Positions 1 to 9,671 of a DNA stretch of 15,134 nucleotides are shown here, piece after piece. The position numbers and the translations under genes were made by a program. Positions within the stretch are counted from its first letter, which is position 1, and every line of letters begins with the position of its first letter. Location: contig NZ_JANPLK010000041.1 in NCBI RefSeq assembly GCF_031426495.1, forward strand, positions 1 to 15,134, in the 5' to 3' direction. The notes under the pieces were generated by a model. It did no database searches. It saw nothing but the letters and a program-made list of their open reading frames with translations, and was not told the DNA's origin. Source of the stretch: Gemmatimonas sp. (GTDB lineage: Bacteria; Gemmatimonadota; Gemmatimonadetes; Gemmatimonadales; Gemmatimonadaceae).

Positions 1-79
1 ACGACGCTCCCGCCCGATACTGCACCCACACCACGTTCTTCTCCGCCCTCGATAGCCCCGGTCGACCTCGCTCCACCAT
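1..79 (-). CDS. IS30-family-like transposase, N-terminal fragment (runs off the left edge)
   Basis: Reading the minus strand from the ATG at 79 gives 26 codons before the window ends. The start is preceded by GGAG seven bases upstream. The peptide begins MVERGRPGLSRAEKNVVW and continues with a Tyr-Arg-Ala-Gly-Ala-Ser stretch. From memory of the family, RGRPGLS followed by a basic/aromatic helix and an R-x-G-x-S turn is the typical N-terminal helix-turn-helix entry of IS30-group DDE transposases, which bind the terminal inverted repeats and cut and join DNA. Only about 7% of a usual transposase of roughly 330-400 residues is visible, so the catalytic DDE triad cannot be checked. The flanking repeat at 89-140 supports the reading. 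An alternative is a resident regulator with a similar HTH start. Confidence 0.65.
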   Translation of the reverse strand, partial: MVERGRPGLSRAEKNVVWVQYRAGAS

Positions 80-88
80 CTCGTTGCT

Positions 89-128
89 CCAGTGAGTGTG
101 TGCAACTACGCCCTGTTGCACTCACTGG
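89..128. repeat. Inverted repeat within the IS end
   Basis: CCAGTGAG (89-96) pairs with CTCACTGG (121-128), and TGCAAC (101-106) pairs with GTTGCA (115-120). This gives 14 base pairs with a four-base bulge (97-100) and an eight-base loop (107-114). It most likely represents repeated transposase-binding words at the element tip. It could also act as a terminator-like barrier to transcription entering or leaving the element, though no T-run follows it. Confidence 0.7.
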
Positions 129-203
129 TTGAATCCGCCACCGTCAACATTGACCTCGCACGCAAAGGCTGCCCGCGCGCGCCTTCTCACCGGCGACCCG
201 TCA

Positions 204-1379
204 ATGTCCACCGAACTCCCTGCGTTCCTAGGATTGGAATCGAACACCCGCGATTCCGGCGACACCCCGCACAACGCAGCCGCGTTGCTTGCGCTCGGCG
301 ATGCGTTCTTTCGGCGTGACCAGGTCGACGAAGCGGCGGCGGCGTACCGCGACGCGCTCCGACTCGAGCCGGATTGCATCGATGCCGCGAATACGCTTGG
401 CGTGATCCTGGCAGGCCGCGGTGAGCATACCGAGGCCATGCAGCTCTTTCGCCGGCTGATTCGTCTCGATCCAAGTTTTATTCACGCCCGTCAGAATCTG
501 GCCCAGGTGTGCATTGCGGCCGGTCGCATGCAGGAAGCGTTGGAGCACTGCCTGGAGGGACGTCGGCTGGACCCCGACAACGTGGCAATTCGAGGAATGT
601 GTGGCGTGGTCTACCGGGCGCTGGGTCACGTCGACGAGGCCCGGGAACTCTATCAACAGTGGTTTGCTGACGATCCGAACGATGCCGCGGTCCGCCATTA
701 TCACGCGGCGTTCAGCGGGGCCGACGTTCCGACGGTCGCATCGGCGGACTACGTTCGAGAGGTGTTCGACCCGTTCGCGATCAATTTCGAGGACACGCTA
801 GCTCGGCTCGATTACGCGGCACCGCAGCTGTTGGGGGCCTACCTCGCGCACTTGCTCGGTGCGCCGAACGCACAATGGCGCATCGCCGACGCCGGTTGTG
901 GGACCGGCCTGTGCGCACCGTTCCTCCGGCCCTATGCCAGCGAGCTGACCGGCATCGATTTGTCGCCCCGGATGCTGGAACAGGCATTCGCCAAAGGCGT
1001 GTACGACGCGCTGCACGAAGGCGAACTGGTGGAGTTCTTCGGCGCTCGCCCACAGTCGTTCAACGTGATCGTGTCCGCCGACACGCTCTGCTACTTCGGT
1101 GCTCTTGAGCGCTTCGCCGAGACGGCCCGAGGCAGTCTCACCGATGGTGGCTGGTTGCTGTTTACCGTCGAGACGCTCACCGACGAGGCGCACGTTGATC
1201 ACGCGGAGAGCCCGCCGTGGAGGTTGCAGCCCCACGGCCGGTACTGTCATCAGCGGAGCTATGTCGAAGCGACGCTGACCGACAGCGGCTTCGACGTGAC
1301 TGAGATAGAGCAGGTGGTACTTCGACGTGAGGCGGGTCAGCCTGTGAACGGCTGGCTGGTCACGGCACGCGCACGGTGA
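204..1379 (+). CDS. TPR-repeat SAM-dependent methyltransferase (COG4976-like)
   Basis: The predicted protein has 391 residues. Residues ~24-160 form about four tetratricopeptide repeats (for example the stretch from ALGDAFFRRDQVDEAAAAY to LRLEP), a protein-docking scaffold. Residues ~183-205 carry the linker YVREVFDPFA...FE, typical of methyltransferases fused behind TPRs. A class I Rossmann domain follows: motif I is DAGCGTGL (229-236), the acidic residue ending strand 2 is in TGIDLS (D252), and SADTLCYF (291-298) is the motif IV region. It should transfer a methyl group from S-adenosylmethionine to a small molecule or a protein bound by the TPRs; the substrate is unknown. The ATG at 204 is chosen because the TPR fold begins soon after it and the earlier in-frame GTG at 96 lies inside the IS tip. 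No clear Shine-Dalgarno precedes it. It converges with hsdR, with only 22 bases between the stops. Confidence 0.85.
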   Translation: MSTELPAFLGLESNTRDSGDTPHNAAALLALGDAFFRRDQVDEAAAAYRDALRLEPDCIDAANTLGVILAGRGEHTEAMQLFRRLIRLDPSFIHARQNLAQVCIAAGRMQEALEHCLEGRRLDPDNVAIRGMCGVVYRALGHVDEARELYQQWFADDPNDAAVRHYHAAFSGADVPTVASADYVREVFDPFAINFEDTLARLDYAAPQLLGAYLAHLLGAPNAQWRIADAGCGTGLCAPFLRPYASELTGIDLSPRMLEQAFAKGVYDALHEGELVEFFGARPQSFNVIVSADTLCYFGALERFAETARGSLTDGGWLLFTVETLTDEAHVDHAESPPWRLQPHGRYCHQRSYVEATLTDSGFDVTEIEQVVLRREAGQPVNGWLVTARAR

Positions 1380-1401
1380 ACACTCAGACCATCATGTCGT
1401 C

Positions 1402-4592
<3,191 letters not shown>

Positions 4593-4596
<4 letters not shown>

Positions 4597-5651
4597 TGTT
4601 TGCGCGGCTTGGACTTCTTCGGTGCGGTCGACTTCGGTAGTGCCTTCATGTCGGACACGGCCTTTTCGAAGTCGGCGTCCACCGCACGTGGTTGGGTATC
4701 GAGCCACTGTCGGTAGCGCGCGTACTCGATTTCGGCCTTCGCCTTGGCCTGCTCGGCGGAAATGCCTCCGGTATGGTCGAGCAGCTGGTGGTCGGCGATG
4801 CTGAGAAACTCATCGAGCTTCGCAATCCAGTCGCGCATCGTCATCACCTTCCGCTGCATCGCCCGCAGTTCCGCGAATTCGAGGAACGCGTTAACGATGC
4901 GGTTCAGCGTGCCCAGTTCGCGTTCGTCGAGGTAGTTCTTGGCCACCGACACATCTTCCTTGCGGATGATACCGCCTGGACGTGTGGACGTGAGACCCAT
5001 ATGCGGCTTGCTGGCATCGACGCGGGCGTGAATGACCTCGGCAGCGGTCTGCCCGTGCGCTGCCCAGTGCATCTTGTTCTGCACGGTGGCGAAGAACTGT
5101 TGCGAGATCTCCACGTGGGGCGTGTAGTCCACGCTCGTCGCATAGATGTCCAGCACCTTCTGGTGGAAGCGTCGCTCGGACGAACGAATGTCGCGAATGC
5201 GCTCAAGCTGTTCGTCGAAGTAGTCCCGTTGGCCCTTCCCCGGCGGATTCTTGAGACGCTCGTCATCCATGGTGAAGCCTTTCACCAGGTACTCGCTCAA
5301 GCGGCCCAGAGCCCATTGGCGGAACTGGGTGCCCCGGTGACTGCGAATACGGAAGCCGACGGCAAGAATGGCATCCAGGTTGTAGTGTTCGATCTCGCGG
5401 GTGACCTCTCGACGGCCCTCGGTTCGAACTATCCGGAGTTTCCGGATAGTTGCCGAATGGTCGAGCTCGCCCTCGGCGAAGATGTTCTGGAGATGCTCAT
5501 TGATCGTTCGGACATCCTTGTCGAAGAGGTCCGCGAGCACCGCCTGTGACAGCCACACTGTTTCATCCTCGAAGCGGCACTCGATGCGGGTTCGGCCGTC
5601 CTCTGTTTGATAGAGGATGAGGGCGGAGCTTGGTTCGGGAGGGAGGGTCAT
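4593..5651 (-). CDS. RhuM family protein embedded in the type I R-M operon
   Basis: This 352-residue protein matches the Virulence_RhuM type: an opening LILYQTEDG segment, a probable helix-turn-helix at ~33-58 (WLSQAVLADLFDK...), and the hallmark block HYNLDAILAVGFRIRSHRGT (89-108) followed by QFRQWALGRLSEYLVKGF. The second half is helical (GGIIRKEDVSVAKNYLDERE at 226-245) and the tail is Lys/Pro-rich (~337-352). RhuM was named from a Salmonella pathogenicity island; its molecular function is not established, and relatives occur beside type I R-M genes and fused to Fic/Doc domains. No Fic motif is present here. It has a strong ribosome binding site and overlaps hsdS and hsdR by four bases each, so it is co-expressed with them. 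A regulatory or DNA-binding accessory role in restriction is inference. A perfect palindrome lies inside the gene at 5427-5451. Confidence 0.9.
5427..5451. repeat. Perfect 11-bp inverted repeat inside the RhuM gene
   Basis: AACTATCCGGA (5427-5437) and TCCGGATAGTT (5441-5451) are exact reverse complements separated by GTT. On the coding strand this encodes the stretch around TIRKLRIV (~68-75) of the RhuM protein. The tight hairpin, or operator-like palindrome, is roughly 830 bases before the hsdR start. It might be an internal regulatory site; no T-run follows on the transcribed strand, which argues against simple intrinsic termination. Confidence 0.75.
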
Positions 5652-6994
5652 GCGAAGGCCTCCATCTTTGATGCCGTGGCCAACCCTGCATCGTGGTCGA
5701 CTTTGGTGAGGCGGAGTTCCCCGCTGAGGAGTTTGGGGAGGAGGGTGTCGCGAAGGGTGGCGAGGGTGCGGGATTGAACTCGCTGCGCGACGATCTGGTC
5801 GACTAGCGGTGCCAGTATTTCAGTCATCGCTTCAAGTAGCGGCCGAGGGGGAACTAATACCTTTGCCCCGCTGAGGTGCCCACGCTGAATGTGCCCCATT
5901 GTCGTGGCTTTGTCGGCTGCGATCAAACGGAATTCCTCAAGGTGTTGGCGCGTCCAAAGATAGTAGAACCACTTCGGGAACTCCGCCGAGGTGACTTTGA
6001 ACAGATGCTGATTCAGAGCGCCGGCACCGCCACACCACAATTCGACTTCCAAGCTACCAGACCACGAGAACAACACGTCTCCATCCTCGACGACGTACGC
6101 TGAGGGTAGGTCAGCGCTGCAGAGCTCTGCCCCGACGGAATCGCCCTTACGAAGCTGAGCGATCTTGATAACCGGCAGAGTTGCACCATCACGCGGTGGA
6201 TACTTCTGGAGCGCGAGCCCATTGAGGAAATGGGCCGCTTTGTCGAGACTGCGCAGTTCCCAACCCGAAGGTGCATGGCCGATCTCGGCTTCTGCAAACG
6301 AATCCGGAAAAAGTGCAGCAGTCGTTTTATCAAGTCCGACGGGCGTGCGGCCATCGAGCTTGGCGCGAACGGGATCGAAGTCTACGAACCAGCTCTGAAA
6401 CAGCGCGCGCGCCGTGGCCTCAAGCGTCGCGTTCATCCGCCGGTTCAACTCGATCTTGTCGTCCAGCGCGCCAAGGATCGCCGCGATTGCACGTTGATCG
6501 GCAATCGGAGGAAGCGTCACCGGAAGTGAACGAATCACACCTTCATTCAAGTTCGGCATTACCGCGCCCACGGCATGCTGCTTGAGCCAAAGCACCGATT
6601 CGTTTGCCGACAAGTAGAACGAAAGGAATTCGGGATCAATAGCTGCACTTGATACGCGGAGCAGAATCGCGCCGGTTCCGCACAACCATCCTTCTTCACG
6701 CTTCGTCACAACCGCCGACAAGCCTGTCGCCTGAACCCCGCGGCGAGCGAAAAGGATGTCGCCTGCCTTAAGGCGATGCCGCACTAGTCGTGCAGCAGTT
6801 TCCTCGGAGACTTCGGGAACTCCATTAATCCATAGTCGGCGTCGTCCGATGGCCTCAGTGGGAATAACCGGTACCCCGGAAGGCACGTAGTCGTATGAGT
6901 GAAGCTGCGATCCGAATGGTCCGGTCTGAGTGACCATCGAACCTTCGTCACACAGCGCCCCGATGGTGGTCGTGCTCCAGCCTCTAGCCGGCAT
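5648..6994 (-). CDS. hsdS: Type I restriction-modification specificity subunit HsdS
   Basis: The 448-residue protein is the DNA-recognition subunit that directs HsdM and HsdR to a bipartite target. It has the usual two-half layout: target recognition domain 1 (~5-160), a conserved helical spacer (~161-205, LPPIADQRAIAAILGALDDK then RALFQSWFVDFDPVRAKLDG), domain 2 (~245-380), and a second conserved helix (~385-425, LVDQIVAQRV...LRDTLLPKLLSGEL). Both halves are intact. The ATG at 6994 is chosen because the fold begins there (GWSTTTIGALCDEG) and upstream residues are Arg/Ser-rich out-of-frame hsdM sequence. GAGG lies nine bases upstream. It overlaps hsdM by 11 bases. The target sequence cannot be deduced. 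Base composition dips: 6601-6660 is 29/60 G+C by hand count, against 40/60 in sampled hsdM and hsdR lines. Confidence 0.96.
   Translation of the reverse strand: MPARGWSTTTIGALCDEGSMVTQTGPFGSQLHSYDYVPSGVPVIPTEAIGRRRLWINGVPEVSEETAARLVRHRLKAGDILFARRGVQATGLSAVVTKREEGWLCGTGAILLRVSSAAIDPEFLSFYLSANESVLWLKQHAVGAVMPNLNEGVIRSLPVTLPPIADQRAIAAILGALDDKIELNRRMNATLEATARALFQSWFVDFDPVRAKLDGRTPVGLDKTTAALFPDSFAEAEIGHAPSGWELRSLDKAAHFLNGLALQKYPPRDGATLPVIKIAQLRKGDSVGAELCSADLPSAYVVEDGDVLFSWSGSLEVELWCGGAGALNQHLFKVTSAEFPKWFYYLWTRQHLEEFRLIAADKATTMGHIQRGHLSGAKVLVPPRPLLEAMTEILAPLVDQIVAQRVQSRTLATLRDTLLPKLLSGELRLTKVDHDAGLATASKMEAFA
5659..5663 (-). promoter_or_regulatory. Ribosome binding site of the RhuM gene
   Basis: The minus strand reads GGAGG seven bases before the ATG at 5651, inside the end of hsdS. 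It is the clearest internal ribosome binding site of the operon. It allows re-initiation of RhuM independent of hsdS termination, unlike hsdR, which lacks one. Confidence 0.75.
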
Positions 6995-8570
6995 ATCCGA
7001 TCGCCTCGAGGCCCGCGCGAATAACCCCTTCCAACTCCGCCGACTCCGCGAACTGCGCCTGCAGCTCCGCGACCAGCCGCGGCATCTTCTCCTCAAACGG
7101 CTCGCCCTCGTCGATCACTTCCTCTGCGCCCACATACCGACCCGGCGTAAGCACGTATCCGTGCGCTGCGATCTCCGTCGTCGTCGACGACTTGCAGAAT
7201 CCGGTCATATTTTCGTACGCCACCGCAGGCGCCGAATCGCGCCAGCCGTGATACACACCCGTGATCTTATCCAGATCCGCATCCGTGAGCTCGCGGTGCA
7301 CGCGATCGATCAGCGTGCCCATCTTCCGCGCGTCGATGAACAACGTCTGCCTGCGCCGATCACGAAATCCGCGCGCTTTGTCCGCGCCCTTGTCGCGCGT
7401 TACAAACCACAGGCACACCGGAATCTGCGTGCTGTAGAACAGCTGCCCCGGCAGCGCCACCATGCAATCCACCAAATCGGCATCAACAATGGCACGCCGT
7501 ATCTCGCCTTCGCCGCTCTGACTCGACGACATGCTACCGTTCGCCAACACGAAGCCCGCCATGCCGTGCGGCGCCAAGTGGTGAATGAAGTGCTGCACCC
7601 ACGCGAAGTTCGCGTTCCCCTTCGGCGGCACGCCGTACTGCCAGCGCACGTCGTCGTCTTTGCGGAACCAGTCGCTGTCGTTGAACGGCGGGTTGGCCAA
7701 CACGTAGTCGGCGCGCAGATCGGGGTGCAGGTCGCGCCGGAAGGTGTCTTCGTGCTCGGGGCCGAAGTCGGCCTCGATGCCACGCAACGCCAGGTTCATC
7801 ACCGCCAAACGGCGCGTGGTGGCGTTGCTCTCCTGTCCGTACACGCTGATGTCGCCGCGACGGCCGCCGTGCGATTCCACGAACTTTTCCGACTGCACGA
7901 ACATGCCGCCCGAGCCGCAGGCCGGGTCATAAATGCGGCCCTTGTACGGCGCCAGCATTTCCACCAGGCAGCGCACCACGCAACTCGGCGTGTAAAACTG
8001 TCCGCCGTTCTTGCCTTCGGCGCTGGCAAAGCGCGTGAGAAAGTATTCGTACACGCGGCCGAGCAGGTCCACCGAGCGGTGCGTCTTCTCGCCTTCGCTG
8101 GCGGCGGTGAGCGCAATGGTGGCGATCACGTCGATCAACTCACCCAGGCGCTGTTTGTCGAGGGCGGGGCGGGCGTAGTCCTTGGGGAGCACACCCTTCA
8201 GGCGAGGGTTGTCGCGCTCGATCGCCACCATGGCGTCGTCCACCAACTTGCCGATGTTGGGCTGCTTGGCACTGGCCTGCAGGTGCGACCAGCGCGATTC
8301 GCCCGGCACCCAGAACACGTTTTCGGCCTTGTACTCGTCGGGATCTTCCGGATTGGCGCCGGCGTAGTCGCCGTCGCCCGAAAGCAGCTTGGTACGATGC
8401 TCCTCAAAGGTGTCAGAGATGTACTTGAGGAAAATCAGCCCCAGCACGACGTGCTTGTATTCCGCCGCGTCCATATTGTTGCGCAGCTTGTCGGCCGTGA
8501 GCCACAGCTTGGCCTCGAAGCCGATGTTCGCCGTGGAGCTGGAACTGTCCTTGGATTTCGTACGTGCCAT
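6984..8570 (-). CDS. hsdM: Type I restriction-modification DNA methyltransferase HsdM
   Basis: The 528-residue protein is the methylating subunit; with HsdS it transfers a methyl group from SAM to adenine N6 in the target, protecting host DNA. An N-terminal helical HsdM domain (~15-150) precedes the catalytic fold. Motif I is DPACGSGGMF (215-224), the catalytic motif IV is NPPF (293-296), and the YTP of QFYTP (193-195) is the usual SAM-side motif. Length is typical. The ATG at 8570 is preferred over a TTG at 8606 because AGGGA lies a few bases upstream and the residues before it do not look conserved. It is the first gene of the operon; the promoter must lie in the 97 bases before the divergent GDCCVxC gene, but no convincing minus-strand -35/-10 pair was seen. 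Confidence 0.97.
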   Translation of the reverse strand: MARTKSKDSSSSTANIGFEAKLWLTADKLRNNMDAAEYKHVVLGLIFLKYISDTFEEHRTKLLSGDGDYAGANPEDPDEYKAENVFWVPGESRWSHLQASAKQPNIGKLVDDAMVAIERDNPRLKGVLPKDYARPALDKQRLGELIDVIATIALTAASEGEKTHRSVDLLGRVYEYFLTRFASAEGKNGGQFYTPSCVVRCLVEMLAPYKGRIYDPACGSGGMFVQSEKFVESHGGRRGDISVYGQESNATTRRLAVMNLALRGIEADFGPEHEDTFRRDLHPDLRADYVLANPPFNDSDWFRKDDDVRWQYGVPPKGNANFAWVQHFIHHLAPHGMAGFVLANGSMSSSQSGEGEIRRAIVDADLVDCMVALPGQLFYSTQIPVCLWFVTRDKGADKARGFRDRRRQTLFIDARKMGTLIDRVHRELTDADLDKITGVYHGWRDSAPAVAYENMTGFCKSSTTTEIAAHGYVLTPGRYVGAEEVIDEGEPFEEKMPRLVAELQAQFAESAELEGVIRAGLEAIGYAG

Positions 8571-8592
8571 TCGTCCCTGTTGGGCCAGTGTG

Positions 8593-8609
8593 AAGTTGCC
8601 CACCAACTT
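8593..8609. repeat. Short inverted repeat upstream of hsdM
   Basis: AAGTTG (8593-8598) and CAACTT (8604-8609) flank five bases, 23 bases upstream of the hsdM start. Its position suits an operator for the R-M operon, but six-base arms are short and may be chance. Confidence 0.3.
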
Positions 8610-8655
8610 AGCCCCAGGGTCTGACCTTCGGACAGCGTAAGCGCGGCCCGACCGC

Positions 8656-8661
8656 TACAAT
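8656..8661 (+). promoter_or_regulatory. Candidate -10 element giving a leaderless GDCCVxC transcript
   Basis: TACAAT matches the -10 consensus TATAAT at five of six positions, and its last base is seven bases before the A of the ATG at 8668. Transcription would therefore start at or next to the start codon. No Shine-Dalgarno precedes the gene, which agrees with leaderless translation. No good -35 box is found at 16-19 bases; the nearest GGACA is 21 bases away. Confidence 0.5.
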
Positions 8662-8667
8662 CCTTTC

Positions 8668-8910
8668 ATGCAACTTCGCTCCGATCTCACCTGTCCGGCC
8701 TGCGGTGCTGTCGAGCCGCTCGAGATGCCGACCGACGCCTGCCTCTTTTTCCACGAGTGCAGCGCGTGCAAGGTGCTCCTGCGGCCGAACGCCGGTGATT
8801 GCTGCGTGTTCTGTTCATTCGGCTCGGTGCCCTGTCCGCCGATCCAAGCGGGTAGCACGGACTGCTGCACTCCAGCGTCGAAACACCCCGAGTCACTCAG
8901 CGGGACGTGA
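8668..8910 (+). CDS. Small cysteine-rich GDCCVxC-domain protein
   Basis: The 80-residue protein has 11 cysteines: a CxxC pair (C9, C12), C25, a second CxxC (C31, C34), the signature GDCCVFCSFG (43-52, C45, C46, C49), C56 in VPCPPIQ, and an extra CC near the end (C66, C67). It has no signal peptide, so it should be cytoplasmic. Recalled relatives are annotated as GDCCVxC domain (seleno)proteins; some members reportedly replace a cysteine with selenocysteine. This copy uses Cys throughout. The two CxxC pairs suggest a zinc or other metal site, and the adjacent CC a thiol redox or soft-metal role; both are inference, with no proven function known to me. It is divergent from hsdM and convergent with the LTxxQ gene, so it is probably monocistronic. 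Confidence 0.85.
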   Translation: MQLRSDLTCPACGAVEPLEMPTDACLFFHECSACKVLLRPNAGDCCVFCSFGSVPCPPIQAGSTDCCTPASKHPESLSGT

Positions 8911-8924
8911 TCGTCCCCCAGTGA
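8893..8924. terminator. Hairpin between convergent genes (possible bidirectional terminator)
   Basis: GGGACG (8902-8907) pairs with CGTCCC (8912-8917) around a four-base loop, and TCACT (8893-8897) pairs with AGTGA (8920-8924) outside a small internal loop. It overlaps the stop of the GDCCVxC gene and lies 15 bases from the stop of the opposing LTxxQ gene. No T-run follows on either strand, so true intrinsic termination is uncertain. Confidence 0.4.
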
Positions 8925-8938
8925 GCGTCAGCGACCGC

Positions 8939-9655
8939 TTACCGCCGATCGCGTCGCGTGTCGCGCTCCTTTTCGAACTTCGCGCGCTCCTCCTCAAGCA
9001 TCACCTGCTGCAGGGAATCGGCACGCGTGCGCTGCTCGGGGTTCAATTGTTCTCTGGCCCGATCACGGAAGCTGTCCTGAATATCGGAGAGCTTGCTCAT
9101 GACCGCGCGTACGGTATCCGACGCCCCGCCTCCTGGTCCACCGCCAGACTGCTCGCCATCGGGGCGTCCGCCGCCGCGCCCTGACCCCCCCGCGCCCCCG
9201 CCCATCCCGCCGGGAATACCTCCACCCATCCCACCGCCAGGCGCCGCACCACCGCCGCGACCGCCACGCTGCGGCATGTCGGCGAAGAGTTTATCGAGGT
9301 CCTTGAACAGCGGTTCCTGCATGTGCCGCATTTCCTTGCGCAGCGACTTGAAGGTTTCCTGCTGTGGCTTGGTGAGCTCGATCGGTTTCTTGCGATCCAG
9401 CAGGAACTCGATCGGGTCGGCCTTCTCGATCCGTTCGCGCGCCATCGCCGCTGGCGATTTCATACTGCCGCCCATGCCCGGGCCGCCTCTTCCCCCCATG
9501 CCGCCGCCGCGGCCACCGGCACCTCCGCCCATGCCACCGCCCCCCATTCCACCCATCTGGGCGGCCAGCACCGCGGGCGTGACAGTCGCTAGCGTACAGG
9601 CAAGCATGGACGCCGCTAGGAATCGACGACGGACAGAGACGTGATGAGCAGACAT
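8939..9655 (-). CDS. Periplasmic Gly/Met-rich protein with two LTxxQ-like motifs (Spy/CpxP-like)
   Basis: The 238-residue protein starts with a basic stretch (RRR at 9-11) and a hydrophobic segment ending PAVLAAQ (~27-33), a likely Sec signal peptide cleaved near residue 31-32. Low-complexity Gly/Met tracts (GMGGGGMGGGAGG type) span ~34-65 and ~131-178. Two helical blocks follow the tracts, each opening with an L-(T/N)-x-x-Q motif: LTKPQ (94-98) and LNPEQ (204-208). This repeat resembles the LTxxQ motif of Spy/CpxP periplasmic chaperone and metal-sensor proteins, which form helical dimers; the overall match is distant. The tail is highly charged (EEERAKFEKERDTRRDRR). Methionines in the glycine tracts could bind Cu(I) or Ag(I), which is speculation. 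The ATG at 9655 is chosen for the signal peptide; no Shine-Dalgarno is visible. The gene is divergent from the lipoprotein gene with virtually no spacer. Confidence 0.75.
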   Translation of the reverse strand: MSAHHVSVRRRFLAASMLACTLATVTPAVLAAQMGGMGGGGMGGGAGGRGGGMGGRGGPGMGGSMKSPAAMARERIEKADPIEFLLDRKKPIELTKPQQETFKSLRKEMRHMQEPLFKDLDKLFADMPQRGGRGGGAAPGGGMGGGIPGGMGGGAGGSGRGGGRPDGEQSGGGPGGGASDTVRAVMSKLSDIQDSFRDRAREQLNPEQRTRADSLQQVMLEEERAKFEKERDTRRDRR

Positions 9656-9662
9656 GGTCGAG

Positions 9663-9667
9663 AGGAG
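9663..9667 (+). promoter_or_regulatory. Ribosome binding site deciding the lipoprotein start (GTG 9672)
   Basis: AGGAG at 9663-9667 is followed after four bases by GTG at 9672. The alternative in-frame ATG at 9654 has no such site and its start codon overlaps the opposing gene's ATG on the other strand. The spacing is slightly short but makes 9672 the better start. Confidence 0.55.
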
Positions 9668-9671
9668 TAGA

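Larger units (their letters stand above)
1..141 (-). mobile_element. End of an IS30-like insertion sequence (terminal region)
   Basis: Between the transposase start (79) and the methyltransferase gene lies sequence that reads on the minus strand as TGGCGGATTCAACCAG, then a TGCAAC word, a second inverted copy of that word, and the transposase ribosome binding site. From memory, IS30-family tips commonly carry a GGCG-x-ATTCAA...TGCAAC pattern. The outer boundary is therefore placed near 138-141, with an uncertainty of a few bases; a short target duplication should follow but cannot be verified with one end only. The other end lies outside the window. If correct, the element sits about 60 bases upstream of the methyltransferase start codon. 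Confidence 0.5.

Noticed and set aside
96..203. GTG start at 96 extending the TPR-methyltransferase by 36 residues
   Set aside because: The extension lies within the IS-like tip and its residues (CATTPCCTHW...) look non-coding; ATG 204 is next to the TPR fold.
4692..5549. Plus-strand open frame of ~285 codons over the RhuM gene
   Set aside because: Antisense shadow of a clearly recognised family; no motif.
6930..8624. Very long plus-strand open frame (~560 codons) antisense to hsdM
   Set aside because: It mirrors hsdM in the complementary frame of GC-rich codons, shows no recognisable motif and is rich in His/Arg/Val as expected of a shadow frame.
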